This document shows, one piece after another, positions 17,421 through 33,700 of a DNA stretch of 64,000 nucleotides (position 1 is the stretch's first letter; each line of letters begins with the position of its first letter). The position numbers and the translations under genes are program-made. The notes beneath the pieces were generated by a model, which was given only the letters and a program-made list of their open reading frames with translations, was not told the DNA's origin and did no database searches. The DNA is from Cellulomonas fengjieae (GTDB taxonomy: Bacteria; Actinomycetota; Actinomycetes; Actinomycetales; Cellulomonadaceae). The stretch lies in assembly GCF_018388465.1 (NCBI RefSeq), contig NZ_CP074404.1, positions 558,001-622,000 on the forward strand, in the 5' to 3' direction.

Positions 17421-18140
17421 TCAGCGAGGGCCGGCTCCGACGGCCGACCGGCCACCTGGGGAGCCGGCCTCGACGGGGCTGCCCGGCCCCGCACGGCCGG
17501 GTGACGCCTGAGCGGGGACGTCGGTCCGCGGCTCCCGTCCGTCCAGCACGGCGTGCAGCCCGCCCGTGAGCACCACCGCCAGGGTGGGGACCCAGTTCGA
17601 CCCGTCCGGGAACGCGAGCAGCGTCCCGACGGCGGCGAGGTACATGTTCGCGAGCCCCGAGCTGGACCGCAGGCCGCGCAGGGCGACGTCCGCGGCGCGC
17701 ACGACGCGGGGGCTGTCGGCGCCGTCTGCGAGGTGGAGGGTCGCGCCGTCCCGGATGGCGCCGGCGTACCCGAGCATCCCGAAGCCGAGGACGCCGAGGA
17801 CCACGACCAGCGCCGCGGTGCGCCACCACGACCCGTCGAGCACGGTGAGGGTCGCGGGCACGGCGAGCAGCACGCCGAGCGCCATCGCCACCAGGTCCCC
17901 GGTCGGCACGCGGGCCAGGTCGAAGCCGCCGGCCGCCGAGCGGACACCGGACCGGTTGGCCAGCGCCCAGAGCGCGATGGGCAGCAGGACCATCCACAGC
18001 ATGGCGTAGTCGCGGATCATCACCGCGAAGAAGAGCCCGAGCGCCACGCCGACCACGAGCCCGAGGGCCTGCAGGGCGATCCGTGCCGTCCACCGGCGGG
18101 CCGTCGAGGGTGCGGACGGGGAGGGGTGGCGCGCAGACAC
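17421..18140 (-). CDS. Polytopic membrane protein, unknown function
   Basis: 239 residues from GTG 18140. Hydrophobic helices occur at about residues 22-45, 50-65, 85-105, 112-135 and 180-205. The C-terminal 35 residues are Pro/Gly/Ala-rich and probably disordered. No transporter motif is visible. It is transcribed away from the lipoprotein gene at 18229. Confidence 0.65.
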   Translation of the reverse strand: MSARHPSPSAPSTARRWTARIALQALGLVVGVALGLFFAVMIRDYAMLWMVLLPIALWALANRSGVRSAAGGFDLARVPTGDLVAMALGVLLAVPATLTVLDGSWWRTAALVVVLGVLGFGMLGYAGAIRDGATLHLADGADSPRVVRAADVALRGLRSSSGLANMYLAAVGTLLAFPDGSNWVPTLAVVLTGGLHAVLDGREPRTDVPAQASPGRAGPGSPVEAGSPGGRSAVGAGPR

Positions 18141-18228
18141 GCGGTGAGGATACGTGCGTGCAGGTGGCCGGCCGGCACGACATAGTGCGGGGAGGTCTCC
18201 GTGGAGGGACCGACACCGGAGGCGCACC

Positions 18229-18786
18229 GTGCGACATGCCCGACCCGTGGCCGCCATCGCGCTCGCGGTCCTCACCGTGGCCCTGGCCGGGTGCGCCGGT
18301 CAGCAGTCCGACGACGAGCCGCCGGCCGCGACCCCGACGGCCGCGACCTCGCCGGCCGCGACCCCGGCGGCCGGGGTGGACTGCGGCACCGCCGACGTGC
18401 TCGACGCGCTCGAGGGTGGCGGCGGCTACCCCGACGACGCCAAGGCGCCGCCCCCGCTGCCCGCCGACCTGGACCCGGTCGCCGTGGTCTGGTGCCGCGG
18501 CGAGCCCGTCGGGTCGCCCGACGCCGTCGTCCAGCAGGTCACCTTCGACGACGGCATCGCGCCCGTGCTCGAGGCGCTGGCGCAGCCCACCGAGACGCCC
18601 GGCGGAGCGGACGTCATGTGCACCCTGGACTTCGAGTACAAGCCGGTGGTCTTCCTGGTGGACGACGCCGGGCGGTCGGTGCGCGCCTACTGGCCGGTCG
18701 ACGTCTGCGACAAGACCCTCGCGGGCGCCGGGAACCTGATGGCGGGTCTCACCCCGACCTCCGTCGTCGACGTCGAGCGCACCTGA
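18229..18786 (+). CDS. Lipoprotein of unknown function
   Basis: 185 residues from GTG 18229, preceded by CGGAGG. The signal sequence ends with the lipobox LAGC, followed by an Ala/Thr/Pro linker. The mature domain has four or five Cys residues (VDCGTADV, VVWCRGE, DVMCTLDF, DVCDKT) that could form two disulfides. The family is not recognised. It ends 3 bases from the convergent rox gene. Confidence 0.75.
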   Translation: MRHARPVAAIALAVLTVALAGCAGQQSDDEPPAATPTAATSPAATPAAGVDCGTADVLDALEGGGGYPDDAKAPPPLPADLDPVAVVWCRGEPVGSPDAVVQQVTFDDGIAPVLEALAQPTETPGGADVMCTLDFEYKPVVFLVDDAGRSVRAYWPVDVCDKTLAGAGNLMAGLTPTSVVDVERT

Positions 18787-18789
18787 CGC

Positions 18790-26194
<7,405 letters not shown>

Positions 26195-26274
26195 GGGGCC
26201 GCTCTGGCACCGCTGTCGGACCCCGGGTGTAGAAAAGGAGCGACCACTCACCGGTGCCCGGCGGGGAGACAGCC

Positions 26275-27030
26275 ATGACCACCTTCACCCGGTCCGACGA
26301 CCTGCGTGCCTCCGAGTTCCGCGGCGTGGACCTCACCGGCGCCCGGTTCGTCGGCTCGGACCTGTCCCGCGTGGTGATGCGCGGGGTCGACGTGGACGGC
26401 GCGGACATCGACGCGCCCTGGCTCCCCGGTGCCGACGGCTTCCGGATCAACGGCGTCGACGTCGTCGGGTTCGTCGAGGCCGAGCTGGACCGCCGCTTCC
26501 CCGGTCGCGCCGAGCGGTTCGCCGCCGACCCCGAGGGCCTGCGAGCCGCCTGGGCCACGCTCCAGCGCACCTGGGACGCCACGCTCGAGCAGGCCGCGGG
26601 GATGCCGGCGGGGACGGTCGACGTGTCGGTCGACGGGGAGTGGTCCTTCGCGCAGACGCTGCGTCACCTGGTGATGGCGACCGACACCTGGCTGGGCCGG
26701 GCGATCCTGCGGCTGGACCAGCCGTACCACCCGCTCGGCCAGCCCAACTCGGGGGCGGACGGCGACGGCCTGGACCTGTCGCTGTTCACCACGGGCACGC
26801 CGCCGTACGCCCAGGTGCTCGAGGCGCGGGCCGACCGCGTGGCGATGGTGCGGGACCTCCTCGCCGCGGTCACCTCGGACGACCTCGACGCGCCGTGCGT
26901 CAACCCCTGGGATCCCCGGCAGCCGGAGACCACCCGATCCTGCCTGCACACGATCCTGGAGGAGGAGTGGGAGCACCTCCGCTACGCCGTCCGCGACCTC
27001 GACGCGATCGAGGCGACTGCGGGCGCCTGA
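26275..27030 (+). CDS. DinB-like protein with N-terminal pentapeptide-type segment
   Basis: 251 residues from ATG 26275 after GGGGAGA. Residues about 5-50 read in steps of five (DLRASEFRGVDLTGARFVG, then SDLSRVVMRGVDVDGADI), like a short pentapeptide-repeat helix. The rest is a four-helix DinB/YfiT-type domain with metal-ligand candidates in TLRHLVMATDTW (His) and in EEEWEHLRYAVRDLD (His). DinB-like proteins include thiol S-transferases using mycothiol or bacillithiol, but this substrate is unknown. It stands alone on its strand between the adhesin and the MATE gene. Confidence 0.75.
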   Translation: MTTFTRSDDLRASEFRGVDLTGARFVGSDLSRVVMRGVDVDGADIDAPWLPGADGFRINGVDVVGFVEAELDRRFPGRAERFAADPEGLRAAWATLQRTWDATLEQAAGMPAGTVDVSVDGEWSFAQTLRHLVMATDTWLGRAILRLDQPYHPLGQPNSGADGDGLDLSLFTTGTPPYAQVLEARADRVAMVRDLLAAVTSDDLDAPCVNPWDPRQPETTRSCLHTILEEEWEHLRYAVRDLDAIEATAGA

Positions 27031-27147
27031 GTCCCGGCCGCACACGGGCGGCCTCGGCGGAAACCGCTCGGCGGCCACCCTCTGCTCGGTGCGGCACGCG
27101 ATCGGGTGACGCGGTGTGACGTGCACCAAATTGCTCGCGGAAACCGG

Positions 27148-27165
27148 GATCGTATCGATACGATC
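27148..27165. promoter_or_regulatory. 18-bp perfect palindrome upstream of the MATE gene
   Basis: GATCGTATCGATACGATC is a perfect dyad, AT-rich for this genome, 75 bases before the transporter start. It is typical of a TetR- or MarR-class operator. No regulator gene adjoins it on the other strand. Confidence 0.6.
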
Positions 27166-27239
27166 GGCGCACGACGCGACCCGGCACCACCGATCACCGC
27201 GGACGTCCCACCCCGTCCCTCAAGTCCCAAGGTTTCGCT

Positions 27240-28700
27240 GTGCCCAAGGTCCTCACCGCCGGTTCTCCCTGGCGCGTCATCCTCCTGTTCGCCGTCCCCC
27301 TGCTCGTCGGCAACGTCGTCCAGCAGCTCTACCAAGCGGCCGACGCCGTCGTCGTCGGCCGCGTCCTGGGCGTCGACTCGCTCGCCGCCGTCGGCGCCAC
27401 CGGCGCCCTGCTGTTCCTCCTGCTCGGCTTCGCGTGGGGCATGACCAGCGGCTTCGCCATCCCGACCGCGCACGCGTTCGGCGCCGGCGACCACGCGGCC
27501 GTGCGGCGCTCCGTCGCCGCCGGCGCGGTCCTGTCCGGCGCGACCAGCGCGGTGCTCACCGTCGCGGCGCCGCTGCTGGCCGGTCCGGCGCTGCGGATGC
27601 TCAAGACCCCCGAGGAGCTGCTCCCCGAGGCGACGACCTTCGCGGTGATCAGCTTTCTCGGCGCCAGCACGATGATGTTCTTCAACTTCCTGTCGGCCAT
27701 CATCCGGGCGATCGGCGACTCGCGGACCCCGCTGATCTTCCTGAGCATCAGCTGCGTCCTGAACATCGTGCTCGTGGTGGTCGCGGTCGCCGGGCTCGGC
27801 ATGGGCGTCGCCGGTGCCGCGGTGTCGACGGTCCTGTCGCAGGCGGTCTCGGTCGCGCTGTGCCTGGAGTTCGTGCGACGACGCGTCCCCGTGCTGCACG
27901 TGCGCCGCGAGGACTGGCGCGTGAGCGGGCACGAGCTGCGTAGGCACCTGAAGCTCGGGCTCCCGATGGGGTTCCAGGCCTCGATCATCGCCATCGGCAC
28001 GCTCGCCGTGCAGGTCCGCCTCAACGGGCTGGGCTCGGAGGCGGTCGCCGCCTACACGACCGCCACACGCGTGGACGGGCTCGCGGTCGCGCTGCTGGCG
28101 TCGCTGGGCCTGGCTGTCTCGATGTTCGTCGCACAGAACCTGGGCGGCGGGCGGCCGGACCGCATCCGCCAGGGCGTCGTGCACGGCCTGTGGATGTCCG
28201 TCGCCGGCTCGCTCCTGCTCGGTGTCGTCCTGGTGGCGGCGGGCTCGACCCTCGTCGGCCTGTTCGTCGGAAGCGGTGAGGAGCGCGTCGTCGAGATGGC
28301 CGCGCACTACCTGCTGGTCAACGGAGCGCTCTACGCCGTGCTGGGCGTGCTGTTCGTGCTGCGCGGCGCCCTGCAGGGACTCGGGCAGACCGTGATCCCG
28401 ACCGCGACCGGCGTGGTCGAGCTCATCTGCCGGGTCGGTGCCGCGAGCGTCCTCGGCGCGGCCTTCGGGTACAACGGTGTGGTCTGGGGCAACCCGCTGG
28501 CCTGGATCGGCGCGGTCGTGCTGCTGGTGCCCGCCTACCGGGCGGCGCAGCGGCGCCTCGCGCTGCAGCCCGTGACGGGTGCGGTCGGAGCGGTCCTCGG
28601 GGACGCGACGTCGCCGCGGCGCGTCACGCGCCTGCGGCGTCGGGGGCCGTCGGGTCGCAAGGTCACGCGGCGCCACCGCGTGCCGACGCCACCTGCGTGA
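27240..28700 (+). CDS. MATE-family efflux transporter
   Basis: 486 residues from GTG 27240 (weak AAGG site). Twelve hydrophobic helices are visible. The N-terminal pattern SPWRVILLFAVPLLVGNVVQQLYQAADAVVVGRVLG is the standard first two helices of MATE pumps, and the second half repeats the plan (LKLGLPMGFQASIIAIGTLAVQ). Members export cationic drugs or metabolites using Na+ or H+. The last 40 residues are basic and unusual for the family (RRVTRLRRRGPSGRKVTRRHR). Likely control is through the palindrome at 27148-27165. Confidence 0.88.
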   Translation: MPKVLTAGSPWRVILLFAVPLLVGNVVQQLYQAADAVVVGRVLGVDSLAAVGATGALLFLLLGFAWGMTSGFAIPTAHAFGAGDHAAVRRSVAAGAVLSGATSAVLTVAAPLLAGPALRMLKTPEELLPEATTFAVISFLGASTMMFFNFLSAIIRAIGDSRTPLIFLSISCVLNIVLVVVAVAGLGMGVAGAAVSTVLSQAVSVALCLEFVRRRVPVLHVRREDWRVSGHELRRHLKLGLPMGFQASIIAIGTLAVQVRLNGLGSEAVAAYTTATRVDGLAVALLASLGLAVSMFVAQNLGGGRPDRIRQGVVHGLWMSVAGSLLLGVVLVAAGSTLVGLFVGSGEERVVEMAAHYLLVNGALYAVLGVLFVLRGALQGLGQTVIPTATGVVELICRVGAASVLGAAFGYNGVVWGNPLAWIGAVVLLVPAYRAAQRRLALQPVTGAVGAVLGDATSPRRVTRLRRRGPSGRKVTRRHRVPTPPA

Positions 28701-28765
28701 CGCCGCACCGCGGACGGTGGGGCAGCCCGCCGGCCGCGCGTCGAGCGCTCCGGCTTGGGCGGGTT

Positions 28766-28782
28766 TGTCCGGATGTCGGACA
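28766..28782. promoter_or_regulatory. Palindrome upstream of the XRE-TPR gene
   Basis: TGTCCG and CGGACA flank five bases. It lies 55-71 bases before the predicted transcription start. It shares the GTCCGG half-site with the palindrome at 30234-30252 that precedes the small peptide gene, so the XRE protein may bind both. Confidence 0.5.
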
Positions 28783-28836
28783 TCGCGTCGCCCGCTGCGC
28801 TACCGGTGGGCCCCGCGCGGTCCCTATCGTGGCAAC

Positions 28837-30153
28837 GTGAACCCGCTGAGCCAACGGATGCGCGACGCCCGGGACAAGGCAGGGCTGAGCCAGGGCGAGC
28901 TCGCGCGTCGGGCGGCGGTGCACCCCACGTACATCTCGCACGTCGAGAACGGTCGCCGCGGACTGGGCCACGAGGCGCTCGCCCGGGTCGCCGAGGCGCT
29001 GGGTGTCACGTCCGCCTACCTCCTCGACGGCGAGGAGGCCTCCGACTACCGGTCGGCCGGGAGCGCCCTGGTCGAGGCGCGTCGGCTCTCCCGGATGGGC
29101 GAGCCGCGGGCCGCCGCGGAGGTGCTCAGGCGAGTCGACGTGAGCGGCCTCGACATCGACACGGCCGCGCGGTTCGGGCTCGCGCTGGCCGAGACGCTTG
29201 ACCTCGCCGGGGATCTGGAGGCGTCGATCGACGCACTGGAGACCCTGTGCGGCCGTCTCATCGAGTCGCGCCGGTACCCGCAGGCGGCCTACGCCGCGAT
29301 GCGCATCGTCATGGCCCTGACCGAGGTCGCCGACCTGCACCGGGCGGTCGCCCGCGGGGAGCACCTGCTCGCGCAGCTGCCGGCGTCGGCGGCCGGCAGT
29401 GACGAGGTCGTCCGGCTGGAGTCGACGATCATCTGGGCGTACATCGCGCGCGGTGACACCACCTACGCGCGGTACCGCGGGCGCCAGCTGCTCGCGCACA
29501 CCCGCCAGCACGGCTCGGCGCGCGCGGTCTCGTCGGTGCACTGGAACCTCGCGTTCGTGGACGACGCCCTCGGCGACCCCGACGCGGCGCTCGCGCAGCT
29601 GGAGTCCGCGATCGCGTTGGCCGGGACGGACGAGATCGACCGCGACCTTCCGCGGCTGCGCCTGGACCGCGCCCTGCTGCTGGTGTCCGTGGACCCGCCG
29701 CGTGCCGCCGACGCGCTCGCGGACCTCGACGCCGTGCAGACCGCGCTCGAGGTGGGGGAGTCGCAGATCGAGCTCGCCCGCGCCGAGTCGGTCCGGTCGA
29801 GGGTGTGGCTGCTCCTCGACGACCCTGTCGCGGCGCAGCGCCACGCGGCCCGGGCGGTCGAGCTGCTGCGCGAAGGGGTGCGCAGGGACTCGGCGTCCGC
29901 GCACGAGGCGCTCGGCGACGCGATGCTCGCGCAGAGGTCGCGTCCCGAGGCGGTCAAGGAGTACCGGTCCGCGGCCGAGCTCCTCGACATGATCTCGTCG
30001 GGGCGGTCCGCGGCCGTGCTGTGGCGCCGGATCGGTGACCGACTGCGCGTCGCCGGGGACGATGACGAGCGGGTGGTCGAGGCCTACGGCCGTGCGCTCG
30101 CGGCCGCCGGGATCCGCGGGACGCTCCCGGCACCGCCCCCGCACGCGGGGTAA
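28837..30153 (+). CDS. XRE-family regulator with TPR sensor domain (RRNPP-like)
   Basis: 438 residues from GTG 28837. TATCGT at 28825-28830 puts the transcription start at this codon, so the mRNA is probably leaderless. Residues 4-60 are an HTH_3 domain (QRMRDARDKAGLSQGELAR, then HPTYISHVENGRRGLGHE). Residues about 75-430 are helical pairs typical of tetratricopeptide repeats, for example the units around WNLAFVDDALGDPDAALAQLE and RARVWLLL-like VRSRVWLLLDDPVAAQRHA. XRE plus a C-terminal TPR array is the plan of RRNPP receptors that bind small secreted peptides. A 40-residue secreted-peptide gene follows 120 bases downstream on the same strand, as in Rgg or PlcR loci. Actinobacterial XRE-TPR proteins also occur without a peptide partner. 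Confidence 0.85.
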   Translation: MNPLSQRMRDARDKAGLSQGELARRAAVHPTYISHVENGRRGLGHEALARVAEALGVTSAYLLDGEEASDYRSAGSALVEARRLSRMGEPRAAAEVLRRVDVSGLDIDTAARFGLALAETLDLAGDLEASIDALETLCGRLIESRRYPQAAYAAMRIVMALTEVADLHRAVARGEHLLAQLPASAAGSDEVVRLESTIIWAYIARGDTTYARYRGRQLLAHTRQHGSARAVSSVHWNLAFVDDALGDPDAALAQLESAIALAGTDEIDRDLPRLRLDRALLLVSVDPPRAADALADLDAVQTALEVGESQIELARAESVRSRVWLLLDDPVAAQRHAARAVELLREGVRRDSASAHEALGDAMLAQRSRPEAVKEYRSAAELLDMISSGRSAAVLWRRIGDRLRVAGDDDERVVEAYGRALAAAGIRGTLPAPPPHAG

Positions 30154-30197
30154 ACGTGGGCAAACGGGCCATGTCTACCCCGTGGTGTCCTACGTCA

Positions 30198-30252
30198 TTG
30201 CGCCCCAGACATCGGATCGGGACCATTCGAGGTGTACCGGACAGTCCGGTAC
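30198..30252 (+). promoter_or_regulatory. Promoter and operator of the small peptide gene
   Basis: TTGCGC (30198-30203), 17-base spacer and GACCAT (30221-30226) form a plausible promoter with a start near 30233. Immediately downstream is GTACCGGACAGTCCGGTAC (30234-30252), a perfect dyad with one central base. A protein bound there would block transcription at the start site. Confidence 0.6.
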
Positions 30253-30273
30253 TCCCTCCGGAAGGTTCTCCCC

Positions 30274-30396
30274 ATGAAGAAGCTCAGCATCGCCCTCCTC
30301 GTCGCCCTCGCCGCCTTCGCCGGTGTCAGCGGAGCCACGGCCGCATCCGCAGCCGCCCACGTCTCGGCCCAGCCGTGCTGCAAGATCGTGCACTGA
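30274..30396 (+). CDS. Small secreted peptide, candidate signal
   Basis: 40 residues from ATG 30274, with GGAAGG eight bases ahead. It starts MKKLSIALLVALAAFAGVSG, a complete Sec signal peptide, then an Ala-rich stretch with ASA-type cleavage options. The expected mature end is about 14 residues, AAHVSAQPCCKIVH. The adjacent Cys pair could be oxidised or lipid-free thiols. The gene has its own promoter, a palindromic operator before it and a hairpin terminator after it, so it is a real transcription unit despite its size. Its place behind an XRE-TPR regulator suggests a pheromone-like ligand. A bacteriocin-like or host-defence-type peptide is an alternative. Confidence 0.75.
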   Translation: MKKLSIALLVALAAFAGVSGATAASAAAHVSAQPCCKIVH

Positions 30397-30431
30397 GACC
30401 ACTGGACACGGTGTCACCGGGTGCGTGGGCC

Positions 30432-30457
30432 GGCCTTCGGCGGGGACGCCGAAGGCC
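30432..30457 (+). terminator. Terminator of the peptide gene
   Basis: An 11-bp perfect stem, GGCCTTCGGCG and CGCCGAAGGCC, closed by GGGA, 36 bases after the peptide stop. It lacks a T-run but is the strongest hairpin in the area, and it isolates the peptide unit from the downstream genes. Confidence 0.6.
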
Positions 30458-30609
30458 CCCGGGCGACAGCCTTGCGGTGGCATGCGGCGAGCGCGCCGGG
30501 ACGCCTCCGGGCCGGTCGTGCGCACGTTCGAAAGTCCACCCTGGGTATTCACCCGGACGGGTGCCTTGGACGTTTGACCAACACCACTTTCGTACCGCAC
30601 ACTCGTCCT

Positions 30610-30701
30610 GACGGTGCGCATCGCCTGCCCCCTGCGCGGTGCGCACCGTCGCAACTTTCGGAAGGGCGGGACCGGTCCATGCGACCAGTCCCGCCCTTTC
30701 G
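30610..30701 (+). ncRNA. Candidate small RNA with two hairpins
   Basis: TTGACC (30574-30579), 18-base spacer and CACACT (30598-30603) predict a start at about 30610. From there the DNA holds a first hairpin, GACGGTGCGC (30610-30619) with GCGCACCGTC (30641-30650), and a second, stronger one: AAGGGCGGGAC (30662-30672) with GTCCCGCCCTT (30688-30698) and an inner GGTC/GACC extension, followed by TTTCG. The latter looks like an intrinsic terminator. Nothing in between encodes a convincing protein. An autonomous RNA of about 90 nucleotides is likely. It lies before a gene that appears to have its own leaderless promoter, so an attenuator role is less likely. The 30458-30573 stretch before it shows nothing else. 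Confidence 0.45.
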
Positions 30702-30770
30702 TGCATCCCGACCTGCCGCACCCCGGCGCGTCCTGCCCGAGATCCTGCGCCGCGCGGTTAGCGTTCCAGC

Positions 30771-33700
30771 GTGACCGTCCCCGTGCGCACCTCCGGCCCG
30801 GGACCCGACCAGGCTCCTGAGACCGGCGCAGACTCAGCCGACCGCCCGCTTCTCGTCGAGCCCCCGACCGCTGCCGAGGTGCTCGAGGGCGCCGTCGCCA
30901 CCTGGCGGGCGTCGCTGGTCGAGGCGGCAGGGGGGTCCACGCTCGTCGACGTCGAGCTGCTCGGTGACGCCGCGCTCGACCTGTCGGCAGCGCACCCGTC
31001 CGGGATCTCCCAGCTGTTCGCGGGGCGCGAGACCCGGCTGTCCAACCTCATCCGCGAGGGCTCGGCGCTGTCGACCGCACGCCGCCGCGCGCGGGCCGTG
31101 AGCGCCCGTGCCGCGGTCTACGCCCAGCGGTACGGCATCGCGCCCACGTCGCTGGCCATCGGGGTCGCCACCTGGACCGAGCGCACCACCCCGGACATCG
31201 CGAGCGACGACGTCGCCGCCCTCGCGTCGGTGACCCGGCAGCGCACGCCGGACGGCGAGCAGCCGGCCGACTCGGTCCCCCGCACCGTGCGGGCGCCCGT
31301 CCTGCTGCGGCCGGTCACGCTGCGCGCCCGGGGCTCGGGCGAGAGCGACTACGAGCTCGCGCTCGAGCCGTCGCTGGAGGTCAACCCGGTGCTCGCCCGG
31401 GCGCTGCGCTCGCGCGGGGCGCTGCTCGACGCCGGCGCCGTGGCGCGGGGCACGTTCGGCTCCGACGGGTTCGACCCGCGCGGCGCGCTGCAGCGGCTCA
31501 CCTCGCTCGGCGAGGCCGTCCTCGACGACTTCTCGATGAGCGAGCGGGTCGTCGTCGGCACCTTCGTGCACCCCGGCCAGATCCTGGTCGACGACCTCGA
31601 CAACCTGTCCGGCACCCTCGAGCGCCACGAGGTCGTCGCGGCGCTCGCCGGCGTGGAGGAGTCCCGCACCCGGCTGCGCCGCATCCTGCCCCAGCCGGTG
31701 CCCGGCGACCGCGACCCCGGCCACGAGCGCGGCGTTGGGGACCTCGACCCCGCGCAGCAGCACGTGCTCGACGTGGTCGCCACCGGCACGCACCTGTTCG
31801 TCGACGCCCCGGCGGGTGCCGATGTGACCGGAACCCTGGCCGCGCTCGTCGCCGACGCCGCGGCCACCGGCCGGACGGTCCTGTACGTGCCGGGGCACCG
31901 CCGGTCGGCCACCGCGCTCGCGGACCGCTTGGGTGCCCTGGGCCTCGGTGACCTGCTCCTCGACGTGGCCCCCGACGCCGGTTGGCGCGCGGCGATCTCC
32001 CGTCGCCTGCTCGGTGCCATGACCCTCGAGGCGCCCCCGGTCGACGCGAACGGCGTCGTGGCCCTGCGCAGCGAGCTGGTCGGCACGCGGGAGCGCCTGC
32101 GCTCGTACGTCGACGCGCTGCACACCGAGCGCGCACCGTGGGGCGTCTCGGCGTACGACGCGCTGCAGCAGCTGGCGCGCCTGACCTCGACGCGGCCGAC
32201 GCCGAAGACGACCGTCCGCCTCCCCGCCGACGTCGCCCGCCTGCTCGACGCCGACCGGCGGGCCGACCTCACGGCGGACCTGGTCCGGGCGGGAGAGCTC
32301 GGCGCGTTCCGCATCCGGCCCACCGACACCCCCTGGTACGGCGCCGACCTGCGCACGCGTGCCGACGCCGACGCCGTGGTGCACCGGCTCGCCCGCGTGC
32401 TCGACTCCGGGCTGCCCGGGCTCGTGGCGCGCACCGCGCAGGTGGCCGCCGAGACGGGGCTGCAGCAGGCGACCACCGTCGTGGCCTGGGCCGAGCAGCT
32501 CACCATGCTCGACGGGGTGCGTGCGGCGCTCGACGTGTTCCAGCCGGTCGTCTTCGAGCGCACCGCCGCCGACCTGGTCGCCGCGACGGCGACGAAGCAG
32601 TGGCGCGCCGAGCGTGGTCTGGAGATGGGGTACTGGCTGCGCCGGCGGCTGCGCAAGCAGTCGAAGGACATGGTGCGCCCCGGTCGTCCCGTCGCGGACC
32701 TGCACTCCGCCCTGCTGGAGGTGCAGGCGCAGCGCGAGGTCTGGCAGGCGCACTGCCCGTCCGGCGGGTGGCCCCGGTTGCCCGACGGCCTCGAGCACAT
32801 CGAGGAGGAGTACGCCGCCGTGCGGGCCGACCTCGACGCGCTCGACGAGGTGCTCGCGACGACCCCCGCCGGTGCGGGCCTGTCCGCGCTGCCCTTCGCA
32901 GCCCTCACCGAGCGGCTCACGCGGCTGCGCGCCGACCTGGGTGCGCTCACCGACCTGCCCGAGCGCACCGCCATCCTGCACCGCCTGCGGGCTGCCGGCC
33001 TCGGCCCGCTCGTGGACGACCTGGCGGACCGCGGCACCGATCCCGCGCTCGCGCCGGCCGAGCTGGACCTGGCCTGGTGGAGCACGGTGATCGAGCAGAT
33101 CCTGGGCGAGGACCCCGCGCTGGCCGGTTACGACGGTGCCGCGCTGGGTGCGCTGTCCAACCAGTACGCCACGCTCGACCGCGCGCACGTGAAGAGCCTG
33201 TCCGGTCCGGTGCTCGGCGCGGTCGTCGGGCACGTCTCGCACGCCCTGCGCCAGCACCGCGAGCAGGCCGAGGCGCTGTTCGCGGACCTGGTCGACGAGC
33301 GGCTGACCTCGTTGCGGGACACCATCGTGCGGCACCCCGACGTGGCGCGACGGCTGCGGCCGGTCATCGCAGCGAGCCCCATGCTCGTCCCGCAGGTGCT
33401 GCCGCCGACGCGCACCGTCGACCTCGTGGTCATCGACTCGGCCGCGCACCTGCCGGTCGAGGTGGCGCTCGCCGCGGTCGCGCGCGGTCGCCAGGTGGTC
33501 GTGGTGGGCGACGCGCGGTGCGCCTCGGGCAGCGCCGTGCGCGAGCTCGCGAGCGTCCTGCCGTCCGTCGCCCTGCGCGCCGACTCGTCGCGGCGCGACC
33601 CCTACCTCACCGCGTTCCTCGCGGCGCACGGCTACGCGGGCGTCCTGCGCCCGACGCCCCTGCCGCAGCACCGGCCCCTGGTCAGCCTCGACCTCGTCGA

